A stretch of DNA of 64,000 nucleotides. Origin: Salmonella enterica subsp. diarizonae (lineage in GTDB: Bacteria; Pseudomonadota; Gammaproteobacteria; Enterobacterales; Enterobacteriaceae). Below the pieces are notes generated by a model, which saw nothing but the letters and a program-made list of their open reading frames with translations, was not told the origin of the DNA and searched no databases. Both the position numbers and the translations under genes were made by a program. Shown here piece by piece: positions 32,990-46,553 of the stretch. The stretch's first letter is position 1. Every line of letters starts with the position of its first letter. The stretch is taken from assembly GCF_008692785.1 (NCBI RefSeq), contig NZ_VXJV01000001.1:682001-746000 (forward strand). The letters run 5' to 3'.

Positions 32990-33277
32990 ATGGAAAGCAA
33001 GCTTATTGACTGGCATCCGGCCGATATCATTGCCGGGCTGCGTAAAAAAGGGACTTCAATGGCCGCTGAGTCACGCCGGAATGGATTGAGTTCATCCACG
33101 CTGGCCAATGCGTTAACGCGCCCGTGGCCGAAAGGAGAGTTGATTATCGCGAAAGCATTGGGAACGGAACCCTGGGTTATTTGGCCATCGCGTTATCACG
33201 ATCCGCACACGCATGAGTTTATCGACAGAACGCGGCTCATGAGAGCGCGTAATAAAGGCAAGCAGAATGTAGAGTGA
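32990..33277 (+). CDS. sfsB: SfsB (Nlp), Ner-like DNA-binding protein
   Basis: 95 residues related to phage Mu Ner-type repressors: helix-turn-helix in the region AAESRRNGLSSSTLANAL (about 25-42). In E. coli extra copies activate maltose genes; its true target is unknown. Start at 32990 with AGGAG 10 nt before. Three residues longer at the C-terminus than the E. coli protein. A domesticated phage regulator origin is plausible. Confidence 0.9.
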   Translation: MESKLIDWHPADIIAGLRKKGTSMAAESRRNGLSSSTLANALTRPWPKGELIIAKALGTEPWVIWPSRYHDPHTHEFIDRTRLMRARNKGKQNVE

Positions 33278-33290
33278 ATGCCTGCAAAAC

Positions 33291-33319
33291 AACCCCCGCA
33301 ACAGCGTTCGCGGGGGTTA
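33291..33319. terminator. Bidirectional terminator between sfsB and murA
   Basis: AACCCCCGC-AACAGCGTT-CGGGGGTT-type stem (AACCCCCG / CGGGGGTT) with T-rich flanks for both converging genes. Confidence 0.8.
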
Positions 33320-33335
33320 TTCAGCGAACAGAAGG

Positions 33336-34637
<1,302 letters not shown>

Positions 34638-34654
34638 TTACCCTTACCCGTAGC

Positions 34655-34909
34655 TTAAAATCCGTTAAGTTTACGATCGCGCGCCCATTCCGCCGGGGTA
34701 TACGCTTTGATCGATACGGCATGGATACGGTTGTCCGCAATGTACTCCATTAGCGGGCCATAGACCGTTTGCTGTTTCTTGACCCGGCTCATGCCGTCAA
34801 ACATCTCGCCCACGGCAATAACCTGAAAGTGACTGCCATCGCCGGAGACGTGGACTTCCTGGAGGGAGAGGGCATTCATCAGCACACTCTGAATTTCATG
34901 ATTTTCCAT
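34655..34909 (-). CDS. ibaG: IbaG, BolA-family protein
   Basis: 84 residues, BolA fold; an acid-stress protein that can bind Fe-S clusters together with monothiol glutaredoxin. Start [14 protein letters not shown] at 34909; the longer frame to 34990 has no family match. Precedes murA by 59 nt on the same strand. Confidence 0.93.
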   Translation of the reverse strand: MENHEIQSVLMNALSLQEVHVSGDGSHFQVIAVGEMFDGMSRVKKQQTVYGPLMEYIADNRIHAVSIKAYTPAEWARDRKLNGF

Positions 34910-35015
34910 GGGTTCTTTATTCGTCAAATAGTGAAAACAGCCCAACATCTTAGAGCAAAGTGGCGCCGTCTTAAATAAGCAAAAGATCACGCTGATAAAT
35001 CAGAGCTGTAAAAGT

Positions 35016-35092
35016 GCCGGATGGCGCCGCTAACGCGTCTTATCAGGCCTACGAGGATCATGCGAAGTGTAGGCCGGATAAACCATCCGGCA
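35016..35092. repeat. BIME between ibaG and mlaB
   Basis: Two facing REP units (GCCGGATGGCGCCGC... and GTAGGCCGGATAAACC...). Because both neighbours run on the minus strand, it follows mlaB and precedes ibaG, marking the end of the mla operon. Confidence 0.9.
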
Positions 35093-35096
35093 TTCA

Positions 35097-35392
35097 TTAC
35101 ATACGAGGAAGTACGTCTTCGGGCAAGTTATATAATTGCGCCAACACGTAGACCTTATCGTTAACGCCAGACAATGACACGGTATTGCCCTGTTTTTTTG
35201 CCTGGTTCACAAGGTGCGCCAGCAGCGCCAGGCCCCCCGTATCCACCCTGGAGATCTGGCTCAGGTCGATACGGGTAACGTCTGTCATCGCCTCTACGCG
35301 CGCGTCCCATAACGGCGTCAACACGTCCTGATCCAGCTCTCCCGCCAGCATCAGTGTGCCCGCTTCACGCGTCCAGGTGAGTTGCGGCGTCA

Positions 35393-35393
<1 letters not shown>
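35097..35393 (-). CDS. mlaB: MlaB, STAS-domain subunit of the Mla phospholipid transporter
   Basis: 98 residues, one STAS domain with the DTGGLALL segment at about 51-58 that contacts the ATPase. Cytoplasmic regulator of MlaF in the MlaFEDB complex. The ATG shares one base with the mlaC stop (TAATG). Confidence 0.95.
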
Positions 35394-36031
<638 letters not shown>

Positions 36032-36046
36032 TCAATTCTCCTGAGA

Positions 36047-36598
36047 TTATTTCGTTGCGCCCACGGGCGTTGTGGCTTCAGTATGGCCTTCCGTTGCGGC
36101 TGGCGCATCGCCAGAATTCTTATTGTCGTCGCCTTTGCTGTTATAAAGGAACTGACCAATCATATCTTCCAGCACCATTGCAGACTTGGTGTCCTGGATC
36201 GTACTTCCATCTTTGAGGATAGACGTTCCCAGCTCAGGATCTTCAAAACCGACGTTTAATGCCAGATATTGCTCCCCCAGCAGCCCGGAAGTACGAATAC
36301 TCAACGAGCTGGTATCGGGAATATGGTTATAACGCTCTTCGATGTCGAGCGTTACGCGCGGCAGGTACGTTTTCGGATCAAGCGAGATATCTTCAACCCG
36401 CCCGACAACCACCCCGCCGATGCGTACCGGGGAACGCACTTTCAGACCGCCGATGTTATCGAAGGTCGCATAAACCTTATAGGTCGGCTCCGTGCGCATA
36501 GAGGTCACATTTGCCGCCTTCAGGCAAACAAACAGCGCCGCCAGCAACGCCACCAGCAAAAAAACGCCTACCCAAATTTCATTTTTTTTCGTTTGCAT
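36047..36598 (-). CDS. mlaD: MlaD, MCE-domain substrate-binding protein
   Basis: 183 residues: N-terminal transmembrane anchor (about 9-27), MCE domain (about 37-120), hydrophobic hexamer-forming tail. Binds phospholipid at the periplasmic face of the permease. The start MQTKKNEIWVG at 36598 is preferred to an in-frame ATG five codons upstream. Confidence 0.96.
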   Translation of the reverse strand: MQTKKNEIWVGVFLLVALLAALFVCLKAANVTSMRTEPTYKVYATFDNIGGLKVRSPVRIGGVVVGRVEDISLDPKTYLPRVTLDIEERYNHIPDTSSLSIRTSGLLGEQYLALNVGFEDPELGTSILKDGSTIQDTKSAMVLEDMIGQFLYNSKGDDNKNSGDAPAATEGHTEATTPVGATK

Positions 36599-36602
36599 GA
36601 AC

Positions 36603-38205
<1,603 letters not shown>

Positions 38206-38417
38206 TGATTCATCCTTCGTATTGCCTTGTTGAGGTAACCATGGCGCTGAATTTAACCATGGGTTCGACATAATTACAGAATATTCACTGACAGGGTTAG
38301 CGAAAGCTGGCATTCGTTTTACTTTTTAGCCGCATAAAGTCAAAATTAGGACTTCGTTACGGCTTCCAGATATCCCTTCCAGGGGACCGGCGAGTATACC
38401 TGAAGAAAGGACTTTAG

Positions 38418-39395
38418 ATGCTTTTAGCGATGGCGCTACTCATAATTGGTTTGCTTCTGGTGGCTTACGGCGCCGATCGTCTGGTGTTTGCAGCCTCTAT
38501 TTTATGCCGTACATTCGGTATTCCCCCGCTGATCATCGGGATGACGGTAGTGAGTATCGGCACCTCGCTGCCGGAAATTATTGTGTCGGTTGCCGCATCG
38601 CTGCACGGTCAGCTCGATTTAGCTGTCGGCGCGGCGCTCGGTTCTAACATCACCAATATTTTGCTGATCTTAGGGCTGGCGGCGCTGGTTCGTCCTTTTA
38701 CCGTGCATTCCGATGTTTTACGTCGCGAATTGCCGTTAATGTTATTTGTTAGCGTGGTAGCCGGTTCCGTACTGCATGACGGACAGTTAAGCCGCAGTGA
38801 TGGTATCTTTCTCCTGCTTCTGGCCGTGCTATGGCTGTTATTCATTGTTAAAATCGCGCGTCTGGCCGAACGGCAGGGAAATGACAGCCTCACTCGCGAA
38901 CAACTGGCGGAACTGCCGCGCGAAGGCGGGCTCCCCGTCGCGTTCTTATGGCTGGGCATTGCGCTGGTCATCATGCCGATGGCGACGCGCATGGTAATCG
39001 ATAACGCTACGGTACTGGCGAATTATTTCGCCATGAGTGAATTAACGCTCGGCCTGACAGTCATCGCTGTCGGCACCAGTCTGCCAGAACTGGCCACGGC
39101 GATTGCCGGCGTGCGAAAAGGCGAAAATGATATTGCCGTCGGCAATATCATTGGCGCCAATATTTTTAATCTCGCCATCGTGCTGGGGCTGCCTGCGCTG
39201 ATCGCCCCGGGGGAGATCAACCCGCTGGCGTTTGGGCGTGATTATAGCGTGATGTTGCTGGTTAGCGTGGTTTTCGCTTTACTTTGCTGGCGGCATCCGC
39301 GCCAGATTGGTCGGGGCGCAGGTATACTGCTGACCGGCGGGTTTATCGTATGGTTGGCGATGCTCTATTGGCTATCGCCACTTCTTGTTGGATAA
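38418..39395 (+). CDS. yrbG: YrbG, inner-membrane Na+/Ca2+ antiporter-family protein
   Basis: 325 residues, about ten transmembrane helices in two inverted Na_Ca_ex repeats with the alpha motifs SIGTSLPEI (about 48-56) and AVGTSLPELATA (about 214-225). Cation/Ca2+ exchanger family; physiological role not established. First gene of the kds-lpt-rpoN cluster, 13 nt before kdsD. Confidence 0.93.
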   Translation: MLLAMALLIIGLLLVAYGADRLVFAASILCRTFGIPPLIIGMTVVSIGTSLPEIIVSVAASLHGQLDLAVGAALGSNITNILLILGLAALVRPFTVHSDVLRRELPLMLFVSVVAGSVLHDGQLSRSDGIFLLLLAVLWLLFIVKIARLAERQGNDSLTREQLAELPREGGLPVAFLWLGIALVIMPMATRMVIDNATVLANYFAMSELTLGLTVIAVGTSLPELATAIAGVRKGENDIAVGNIIGANIFNLAIVLGLPALIAPGEINPLAFGRDYSVMLLVSVVFALLCWRHPRQIGRGAGILLTGGFIVWLAMLYWLSPLLVG

Positions 39396-39408
39396 CTGGA
39401 AACGGATT

Positions 39409-40395
39409 ATGTCGCATTTAGCGTTACAACCGGGGTTTGACTTTCAGCAGGCAGGCAAAGAGGTCCTGGAAATTGAACGTGAAGGCCTGGCGGAGCTTGA
39501 TCAATATATCAACCAGCATTTCACGCTGGCCTGTGAAAAAATGTTCAACTGCACCGGAAAAGTAGTGGTGATGGGTATGGGAAAATCCGGTCATATCGGA
39601 CGGAAAATGGCCGCCACTTTCGCCAGTACCGGCACCTCTTCCTTTTTTGTACATCCGGGCGAAGCCGCGCACGGCGATTTGGGGATGGTTACGCCGCAGG
39701 ATGTGGTTATCGCTATCTCCAACTCCGGCGAATCCAGCGAGATCGCGGCGCTAATACCGGTGCTTAAACGCCTGCATGTACCGTTAATTTGCATTACCGG
39801 GCGACCGGAAAGCAGCATGGCGCGTGCGGCAGATGTGCATCTGTGTGTTAAAGTGCCCAAAGAAGCGTGTCCGTTAGGCCTGGCGCCTACCAGTAGTACC
39901 ACCGCAACGCTGGTGATGGGCGACGCGCTCGCCGTGGCATTGTTAAAAGCGCGCGGCTTTACCGCCGAAGATTTCGCTCTGTCGCATCCTGGCGGCGCGC
40001 TGGGACGTAAGCTGCTGCTGCGCGTAAGCGATATTATGCATACCGGCGATGAAATCCCGCATGTTAATAAACATGCCAGCCTGCGTGATGCGCTATTAGA
40101 AATTACGCGTAAAAATCTCGGTATGACCGTCATTTGCGATGAATCCATGAAGATCGACGGCATCTTCACCGACGGCGATTTACGTCGCGTATTCGACATG
40201 GGCGGCGATATGCGCCAGTTGGGGATCGCCGAGGTGATGACGCCAGGGGGCATTCGCGTGCGTCCCGGTATTCTCGCCGTCGATGCGCTGAATTTAATGC
40301 AGTCCCGCCATATCACCTCCGTACTGGTTGCTGATGGCGACCAGTTACTCGGTGTGTTACATATGCATGATCTCCTGCGTGCAGGCGTCGTGTAG
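39409..40395 (+). CDS. kdsD: Arabinose-5-phosphate isomerase KdsD
   Basis: 328 residues. Ribulose-5-P to arabinose-5-P, first step of Kdo synthesis for LPS. SIS domain about 41-184 (GMGKSGHIG at 53-61), then two CBS domains (about 205-268, 276-328). Start MSHLALQPGFDF at 39409, eight codons downstream of an in-frame ATG inside yrbG. Confidence 0.96.
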   Translation: MSHLALQPGFDFQQAGKEVLEIEREGLAELDQYINQHFTLACEKMFNCTGKVVVMGMGKSGHIGRKMAATFASTGTSSFFVHPGEAAHGDLGMVTPQDVVIAISNSGESSEIAALIPVLKRLHVPLICITGRPESSMARAADVHLCVKVPKEACPLGLAPTSSTTATLVMGDALAVALLKARGFTAEDFALSHPGGALGRKLLLRVSDIMHTGDEIPHVNKHASLRDALLEITRKNLGMTVICDESMKIDGIFTDGDLRRVFDMGGDMRQLGIAEVMTPGGIRVRPGILAVDALNLMQSRHITSVLVADGDQLLGVLHMHDLLRAGVV

Positions 40396-40415
40396 AAACT
40401 CAAGGATAATTAACG

Positions 40416-40982
40416 ATGAGTAAAGCAGGTGCGTCGCTTGCGACCTGTTATGGCCCCGTCAGCACCCACGTCATGACAAAGGCGGAGAATATCCGTCTGC
40501 TCATCCTCGACGTGGATGGCGTATTGTCTGACGGCCTGATTTATATGGGCAATAACGGCGAAGAGCTGAAGGCTTTCAACGTTCGTGACGGCTATGGCAT
40601 TCGCTGTGTTTTGACCTCCAATATCGAGGTTGCCATTATTACCGGACGAAAGGCTAAACTTGTAGAAGATCGCTGCGCCACGCTGGGGATCGCCCATCTT
40701 TATCAGGGGCAGTCGAATAAGCTGATCGCCTTTAGCAATCTGCTGGAAAAACTGGCTATTGCACCGGAAAACGTCGCCTATGTTGGCGATGATCTGATTG
40801 ACTGGCCGGTAATGGAAAAAGTGGGATTAAGCGTTGCCGTTGCGGATGCGCATCCGCTGCTGATCCCCCGCGCTGACTATGTGACGCACATTGCCGGCGG
40901 GCGCGGCGCGGTACGTGAGGTGTGCGATTTGCTGCTGCTGGCGCAGGGCAAGCTGAATGAGGCCAAAGGGCAATCGATATGA
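40416..40982 (+). CDS. kdsC: Kdo-8-phosphate phosphatase KdsC
   Basis: 188 residues, HAD superfamily without cap, tetramer. Removes phosphate from Kdo-8-P. Nucleophile D32 and acid/base D34 in LLILDVDGVLSDG; a second acidic motif, GDDLIDWPV, is near 126-134. Overlaps lptC by 4 nt (ATGA). Confidence 0.97.
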   Translation: MSKAGASLATCYGPVSTHVMTKAENIRLLILDVDGVLSDGLIYMGNNGEELKAFNVRDGYGIRCVLTSNIEVAIITGRKAKLVEDRCATLGIAHLYQGQSNKLIAFSNLLEKLAIAPENVAYVGDDLIDWPVMEKVGLSVAVADAHPLLIPRADYVTHIAGGRGAVREVCDLLLLAQGKLNEAKGQSI

Positions 40983-41554
40983 GTAAAACCAGACGTTGGG
41001 TTATCATTCTACTGTCGTTGGCCATTCTGGTACTGATTGGTATCAATCTGGCAGATAAAGACGATCCTGCCGCCGTGGTGGTCAATAGCAACGATCCCAC
41101 GTATAAAAGCGAGCATACGGATACCGTCGTGTACAGTCCGGAAGGCGCGTTGAGCTATCGTCTGATCGCACAGCACGTTGAATATTTTTCCGATCAGGCG
41201 GTCTCATGGTTTACGCAACCGGTATTAACCACCTTTGATAAGGATAAAGTGCCGACATGGTCGATCAAAGCCGATAAAGCCAAATTGACTAACGATCGGA
41301 TGCTCTATCTGTATGGCCATGTTGAAGTCAACGCCCTGGTGCCTGACGCTCAACTACGCAGAATTACCACCGATAACGCGCAAATTAATCTGGTGACGCA
41401 GGACGTTACTTCGAACGATCTGGTGACGTTATACGGCACAACATTTAACTCCAGCGGACTGAAAATGCGCGGTAACTTACGCAGCAAGAACGCCGAGCTG
41501 ATTGAAAAGGTTAGAACCTCTTATGAAATTCAAAACAAACAAACTCAGCCTTAA
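40979..41554 (+). CDS. lptC: LptC, inner-membrane LPS transport protein
   Basis: 191 residues: one N-terminal membrane helix (about 7-25) and a periplasmic beta-jellyroll that receives LPS from LptB2FG and hands it to LptA. The 3' end overlaps lptA by 32 nt, a tight coupling also known in E. coli. Confidence 0.97.
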   Translation: MSKTRRWVIILLSLAILVLIGINLADKDDPAAVVVNSNDPTYKSEHTDTVVYSPEGALSYRLIAQHVEYFSDQAVSWFTQPVLTTFDKDKVPTWSIKADKAKLTNDRMLYLYGHVEVNALVPDAQLRRITTDNAQINLVTQDVTSNDLVTLYGTTFNSSGLKMRGNLRSKNAELIEKVRTSYEIQNKQTQP

Positions 41555-42077
41555 TCTTATGCTTGCCGGCTCGCTGCTGGCCGCCAGCATTCCGGCATTC
41601 GCCGTCACGGGCGATACCGAGCAGCCTATTCATATTGACTCGGATCAACAGTCGCTGGATATGCAAGGCAACGTCGTGACCTTTACGGGCAACGTGGTGA
41701 TGACCCAGGGCACGATTAAGATCAACGCCGATAAAGTCGTTGTTACCCGCCCTGGCGGCGAGCAAGGGAAAGAGGTGATCGACGGTTACGGCAATCCGGC
41801 CACCTTCTACCAGATGCAGGACAACGGTAAACCGGTGAAAGGCCACGCTTCACATATGCATTACGAACTGGCAAAAGATTTTGTGGTGCTGACCGGCAAC
41901 GCTTATCTGGAACAGCTTGACAGCAACATTACTGGCGACAAAATCACCTATTTGGTGAAAGAGCAGAAAATGCAGGCCTTCAGCGAGAAAGGCAAACGCG
42001 TCACCACCGTTCTGGTGCCGTCGCAGTTGCAAGACAAAAACAAAGGCCAGACTCCGGCGCAAAAGAAGAGTAACTAA
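41523..42077 (+). CDS. lptA: LptA, periplasmic LPS bridge protein
   Basis: 184 residues with a signal peptide ending AFA|VTGD at 27. Beta-jellyroll (OstA-like) that polymerises into the bridge carrying LPS across the periplasm. Start at 41523, inside the lptC end; an in-frame ATG at 41502 would add seven residues before the signal sequence. Confidence 0.97.
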   Translation: MKFKTNKLSLNLMLAGSLLAASIPAFAVTGDTEQPIHIDSDQQSLDMQGNVVTFTGNVVMTQGTIKINADKVVVTRPGGEQGKEVIDGYGNPATFYQMQDNGKPVKGHASHMHYELAKDFVVLTGNAYLEQLDSNITGDKITYLVKEQKMQAFSEKGKRVTTVLVPSQLQDKNKGQTPAQKKSN

Positions 42078-42083
42078 TTCGTT

Positions 42084-42809
42084 ATGGCAACATTAACTGC
42101 AAAGAATCTGGCGAAGGCCTATAAAGGCCGTCGCGTAGTGGAAGATGTCAGTCTGACCGTTAACTCCGGGGAGATTGTCGGTCTGCTCGGTCCAAACGGC
42201 GCAGGTAAAACCACCACCTTTTATATGGTCGTCGGTATCGTGCCGCGTGACGCGGGCAATATCATCATTGATGATGAAGATATCAGTCTGCTGCCGCTGC
42301 ACGCGCGCGCGCGCCGCGGTATCGGCTATTTGCCGCAGGAAGCCTCTATTTTCCGCCGTCTCAGCGTATTTGATAACCTGATGGCGGTACTGCAAATTCG
42401 TGACGATTTGACCGCAGAACAGCGAGAAGACCGCGCCAACGAGCTGATGGAAGAGTTTCATATTGAGCATCTGCGCGACAGCATGGGACAGGCGCTGTCC
42501 GGTGGTGAACGCCGTCGTGTAGAAATTGCCCGCGCGTTGGCCGCTAATCCCAAATTTATCCTGCTGGATGAACCCTTTGCCGGCGTTGACCCGATTTCCG
42601 TTATCGACATCAAACGCATTATCGAACATCTGCGCGATAGCGGGCTCGGGGTGCTGATCACCGACCATAATGTCCGTGAGACGCTGGCAGTCTGTGAACG
42701 CGCCTATATCGTAAGCCAGGGCCACCTTATCGCCCACGGTACGCCGACAGAAATCCTGCAAGACGAACACGTTAAGCGTGTATATCTTGGGGAAGACTTC
42801 AGACTCTGA
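42084..42809 (+). CDS. lptB: LptB, ATPase of the LPS exporter
   Basis: 241 residues. Walker A GPNGAGKT at 36-43, signature [16 protein letters not shown], Walker [13 protein letters not shown]. Dimer drives LPS extraction with LptFG. Six nt after lptA; rpoN follows after 47 nt. Confidence 0.98.
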   Translation: MATLTAKNLAKAYKGRRVVEDVSLTVNSGEIVGLLGPNGAGKTTTFYMVVGIVPRDAGNIIIDDEDISLLPLHARARRGIGYLPQEASIFRRLSVFDNLMAVLQIRDDLTAEQREDRANELMEEFHIEHLRDSMGQALSGGERRRVEIARALAANPKFILLDEPFAGVDPISVIDIKRIIEHLRDSGLGVLITDHNVRETLAVCERAYIVSQGHLIAHGTPTEILQDEHVKRVYLGEDFRL

Positions 42810-42856
42810 TAGGGTAGAGGGCTATGCTGCTCTAGCGGGAGAAAACGACTCTGAAT

Positions 42857-44290
42857 ATGAAGCAAGGTTTGCAACTCAGGCTTAGCCAACAACTGGCGAT
42901 GACGCCTCAGCTACAACAGGCCATCCGTCTGTTGCAGTTGTCTACGCTGGAACTTCAGCAGGAACTCCAGCAAGCGCTGGAAAATAACCCGCTGCTTGAG
43001 CAAACCGATCTTCATGACGAAATCGACACTCAGCAACCTCAGGATGACGATCCTCTCGATACCGCAGATGCGCTCGAACAGAAAGAGATGCCGGAAGAGC
43101 TGCCGCTTGACGCCAGTTGGGATGAAATTTACACCGCCGGGACGCCATCCGGCCCCAGCGGCGATTATATCGATGATGAACTGCCCGTCTATCAGGGCGA
43201 AACGACGCAGTCGTTGCAGGATTATCTGATGTGGCAGGTTGAGCTAACGCCCTTCTCGGACACCGATCGCGCCATTGCGACATCCATTGTCGATGCGGTA
43301 GATGATACCGGTTATCTCACCGTATCCCTGGATGAAATTCGCGAAAGCATGGGCGATGAAGAGGTAGATCTTGATGAAGTCGAAGCCGTCCTGAAGCGTA
43401 TTCAGCGTTTTGATCCGGTGGGCGTTGCGGCGAAAGATCTTCGCGACTGTCTGCTGATCCAGCTTTCACAATTCGACAAATCCACGCCGTGGCTGGAAGA
43501 GGCGCGGCTCATTATCTGCGATCACCTTGATCTGCTGGCCAACCACGATTTCCGCACGTTGATGCGCGTTACCCGACTGAAAGAAGAGGTACTGAAAGAG
43601 GCGGTAAACCTGATTCAGTCGCTCGATCCCAGACCCGGTCAGTCGATCCAGACCGGCGAGCCGGAGTACGTTATCCCGGATGTGCTGGTACGCAAGCATA
43701 ACGGCCGCTGGACGGTGGAGCTTAATAGCGACAGTATTCCCCGTTTACAGATTAACCAGCACTATGCCGCCATGTGCAACAGCGCGCGCAACGATACCGA
43801 CAGCCAGTTCATCCGCAGTAATTTACAGGATGCGAAGTGGCTGATAAAAAGCCTTGAAAGCCGCAACGACACGCTGCTGCGTGTCAGTCGCTGCATCGTC
43901 GAGCAACAGCAAGCCTTTTTTGAACAGGGCGAAGAATATATGAAACCGATGGTACTGGCGGATATCGCCCAGGCCGTCGAGATGCACGAATCCACCATAT
44001 CCCGCGTGACCACGCAGAAGTATCTGCACAGCCCGCGCGGTATTTTTGAACTCAAATATTTCTTTTCCAGCCACGTCAATACCGAAGGCGGAGGCGAAGC
44101 CTCTTCCACCGCGATTCGCGCGCTGGTGAAGAAGTTAATTGCGGCGGAAAACCCCGCGAAACCGCTGAGCGACAGCAAGTTAACCTCTCTGCTGTCAGAA
44201 CAGGGTATCATGGTGGCGCGCCGCACTGTTGCGAAGTACCGAGAGTCTTTATCCATTCCGCCGTCAAACCAACGCAAACAGCTGGTTTGA
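42857..44290 (+). CDS. rpoN: RNA polymerase sigma-54 factor
   Basis: 477 residues. Directs transcription of nitrogen-regulated and other enhancer-dependent genes. Region I is Gln/Leu-rich ([20 protein letters not shown], 5-24), region II acidic (about 50-105), and region III holds the core-binding part, an HTH, and the RpoN box [10 protein letters not shown] near 454-463. Heads the hpf-ptsN-rapZ-npr group that links nitrogen metabolism with the PTS. Confidence 0.98.
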   Translation: MKQGLQLRLSQQLAMTPQLQQAIRLLQLSTLELQQELQQALENNPLLEQTDLHDEIDTQQPQDDDPLDTADALEQKEMPEELPLDASWDEIYTAGTPSGPSGDYIDDELPVYQGETTQSLQDYLMWQVELTPFSDTDRAIATSIVDAVDDTGYLTVSLDEIRESMGDEEVDLDEVEAVLKRIQRFDPVGVAAKDLRDCLLIQLSQFDKSTPWLEEARLIICDHLDLLANHDFRTLMRVTRLKEEVLKEAVNLIQSLDPRPGQSIQTGEPEYVIPDVLVRKHNGRWTVELNSDSIPRLQINQHYAAMCNSARNDTDSQFIRSNLQDAKWLIKSLESRNDTLLRVSRCIVEQQQAFFEQGEEYMKPMVLADIAQAVEMHESTISRVTTQKYLHSPRGIFELKYFFSSHVNTEGGGEASSTAIRALVKKLIAAENPAKPLSDSKLTSLLSEQGIMVARRTVAKYRESLSIPPSNQRKQLV

Positions 44291-44312
44291 CCCAACCGAT
44301 AAGGAAGACACT

Positions 44313-44600
44313 ATGCAGCTCAATATCACCGGACATAACGTCGAAATTACTGAAGCCCTGCGTGAATTTGTGACGACGAAATTCGCCAAACTTGAACAGT
44401 ATTTTGAGCGGATTAATCAGGTATACGTGGTGTTGAAAGTGGAGAAGGTCACGCACATCTCGGATGCGACGCTACACGTTAACGGCGGCGAAATTCACGC
44501 CAGCGCGGAAGGCCAGGATATGTATGCCGCCATTGACGGCTTGATTGATAAACTGGCAAGGCAGTTAACCAGGCATAAAGATAAACTGAAACAACACTAA
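44313..44600 (+). CDS. hpf: Ribosome hibernation-promoting factor HPF (short form)
   Basis: 95 residues, S30AE/YfiA family. Converts 90S dimers to 100S ribosomes with RMF in stationary phase. Start MQLNITGHNVEIT at 44313, preceded by AAGGAAG. Co-transcribed with rpoN. Confidence 0.96.
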   Translation: MQLNITGHNVEITEALREFVTTKFAKLEQYFERINQVYVVLKVEKVTHISDATLHVNGGEIHASAEGQDMYAAIDGLIDKLARQLTRHKDKLKQH

Positions 44601-44628
44601 TTGTCCGGGCAGTTAGCCAGTGCAGGAC

Positions 44629-44653
44629 GGCCTGTTGTGTGACACAACGGGCC
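44629..44653 (+). other. Hairpin between hpf and ptsN
   Basis: GGCCTGTTGT pairs with ACAACGGGCC (10 bp, one GU) over a 5-nt loop. No T-run follows, so it is not a standard terminator; probably an mRNA stability or processing site. Confidence 0.5.
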
Positions 44654-44717
44654 ATTTGTACAGTTAGCGCTCCGAACCTGGCCATCAACCTGACAGGACA
44701 GGTTCTTAGGTGAAATT

Positions 44718-45209
44718 ATGATAAATAACGATACGACTCTACAACTGAGCAGTGTACTTAACCAGGAGTGTACGCGTAGCGGCGTTCATTGTCAGAGTAA
44801 GAAACGCGCGCTGGAAATCATCAGCGAACTGGCGGCAAAACAGCTCAGTTTACCTCCTCAGGTCGTGTTTGAAGCCATTCTGACACGCGAAAAAATGGGC
44901 AGTACCGGTATTGGTAATGGTATCGCCATCCCGCACGGGAAACTGGAAGAAGATACCTTACGCGCCGTCGGCGTGTTCGTTCAGCTCGAAACGCCTATCG
45001 CGTTCGATGCCATCGATAACCAGCCGGTCGATCTCCTCTTCGCCCTGCTGGTGCCCGCCGATCAGACTAAAACGCATCTGCATACACTGTCGCTGGTCGC
45101 GAAACGTCTGGCGGATAAAACGATCTGCCGCCGCCTGCGCGCGGCGCTGAATGATGAAGAGCTGTATCAAATCATTACTGACACCGAAGGTGAGCAGAAT
45201 GAGGCATAA
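44718..45209 (+). CDS. ptsN: Nitrogen PTS enzyme IIA (PtsN)
   Basis: 163 residues, EIIA-2 fold. Final phosphoacceptor of the PTSNtr chain (PtsP-NPr-PtsN); regulates potassium transport and other processes. Phosphorylation site H73 in GIAIPHGK. Between hpf and rapZ in the rpoN operon. Confidence 0.97.
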   Translation: MINNDTTLQLSSVLNQECTRSGVHCQSKKRALEIISELAAKQLSLPPQVVFEAILTREKMGSTGIGNGIAIPHGKLEEDTLRAVGVFVQLETPIAFDAIDNQPVDLLFALLVPADQTKTHLHTLSLVAKRLADKTICRRLRAALNDEELYQIITDTEGEQNEA

Positions 45210-45254
45210 CAACTCAATGGCATTTCTTTCTGTCGTTGTGAGGAGAAACGGTAC

Positions 45255-46109
45255 ATGGTACTGATGATCGTCAGCGGGCGTTCCGGATCAGGTAAATCTG
45301 TCGCTCTACGCGCGCTGGAAGATATGGGTTTTTACTGCGTGGATAACCTTCCCGTCGTGCTGTTGCCCGATCTGGCGCGAACACTGGCCGATCGCCAGAT
45401 TTCCGCCGCCGTCAGCATTGATGTGCGCAATATGCCTGAATCACCTGAGATTTTTGAACAGGCGATGAATAATCTGCCTGACGCTTTCTCGCCGCAATTG
45501 CTGTTTCTTGACGCCGACCGCAATACCTTGATTCGCCGCTACAGCGACACGCGACGTCTGCATCCGCTTTCCAGCAAAAACCTTTCTTTAGAGAGTGCGA
45601 TCGATAAAGAGAGCGACCTGCTGGAGCCATTACGTTCTCGTGCGGATCTAATCGTCGACACTTCGGAAATGTCCGTTCATGAGCTGGCGGAGATGCTGCG
45701 TACCCGGCTGTTGGGCAAACGCGAGCGCGAACTGACGATGGTATTTGAGTCCTTCGGCTTTAAACATGGTATCCCGATCGATGCGGACTATGTGTTCGAT
45801 GTTCGCTTCCTGCCCAACCCGCACTGGGACCCAAAACTGCGCCCCATGACCGGGCTTGATAAGCCGGTAGCCGCATTTCTTGACCGGCACACAGAAGTTC
45901 ACAATTTTATCTATCAAACTCGCAGCTATCTTGAGCTATGGTTACCGATGCTGGAGACCAACAACCGCAGCTACCTTACCGTCGCTATCGGTTGTACCGG
46001 CGGGAAACACCGTTCGGTGTATATTGCAGAACAGCTGGCAGACTACTTCCGCTCGCGCGGTAAAAACGTCCAGTCTCGCCATCGCACGCTGGAAAAACGC
46101 AAAACATGA
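45255..46109 (+). CDS. rapZ: RNase adapter RapZ
   Basis: 284 residues. Binds sRNAs GlmY/GlmZ and brings GlmZ to RNase E, so it controls glmS and amino-sugar synthesis (glmM lies in this same window). Walker A GRSGSGKS at 8-15; C-terminal RNA-binding part ending with the basic [10 protein letters not shown]. Overlaps npr by 4 nt. Confidence 0.97.
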   Translation: MVLMIVSGRSGSGKSVALRALEDMGFYCVDNLPVVLLPDLARTLADRQISAAVSIDVRNMPESPEIFEQAMNNLPDAFSPQLLFLDADRNTLIRRYSDTRRLHPLSSKNLSLESAIDKESDLLEPLRSRADLIVDTSEMSVHELAEMLRTRLLGKRERELTMVFESFGFKHGIPIDADYVFDVRFLPNPHWDPKLRPMTGLDKPVAAFLDRHTEVHNFIYQTRSYLELWLPMLETNNRSYLTVAIGCTGGKHRSVYIAEQLADYFRSRGKNVQSRHRTLEKRKT

Positions 46110-46378
46110 CCGTAAAGCAAACTGTTGAAATTACCAATAAGCTGGGCATGCATGCCCGGCCTGCCATGAAGCTTTTCGAACTGATGCAGGGTTTTGACGC
46201 CGAGGTGCTATTACGCAATGACGAAGGCACCGAAGCGGAAGCGAACAGCGTCATCGCGCTGTTAATGCTCGATTCAGCCAAAGGACGCCAGATAGAAATT
46301 GAAGCCACCGGCCCGCAAGAAGTTGAAGCGTTGGCGGCGGTTATCGCTCTGTTCAATTCCGGCTTTGACGAAGACTAA
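46106..46378 (+). CDS. npr: Nitrogen PTS phosphocarrier NPr
   Basis: 90 residues, HPr family. Phosphorylated at H16 in the [11 protein letters not shown] motif by PtsP and passes phosphate to PtsN. Last gene of the rpoN operon. The symbol ptsO is also used. Confidence 0.97.
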   Translation: MTVKQTVEITNKLGMHARPAMKLFELMQGFDAEVLLRNDEGTEAEANSVIALLMLDSAKGRQIEIEATGPQEVEALAAVIALFNSGFDED

Positions 46379-46530
46379 GCCTCCCCCTCTATTCCATATT
46401 TCCCCCACGCCGTCCCGGTATTTGATGACAGCCAACCCAAAGCCGGGCATGTTACGCCTGCCAATTGTCCCGCAGTCCCACCCTTTCGTAAGATTTGTAC
46501 ATTTCGTGCGTTTTACCTATGCATAAAAAC

Positions 46531-46547
46531 ATTAAGAAAACCTTAAA
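46531..46547 (+). promoter_or_regulatory. PmrA-like box upstream of yrbL
   Basis: ATTAAG-AAAAC-CTTAAA, two hexamers 5 bp apart, fits the PmrA/BasR pattern (C/T)TTAAG-N5-CTTAAT with one mismatch in each half. Lies 7 bp before the PhoP-like box. Confidence 0.5.
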
Positions 46548-46553
46548 AAATTT

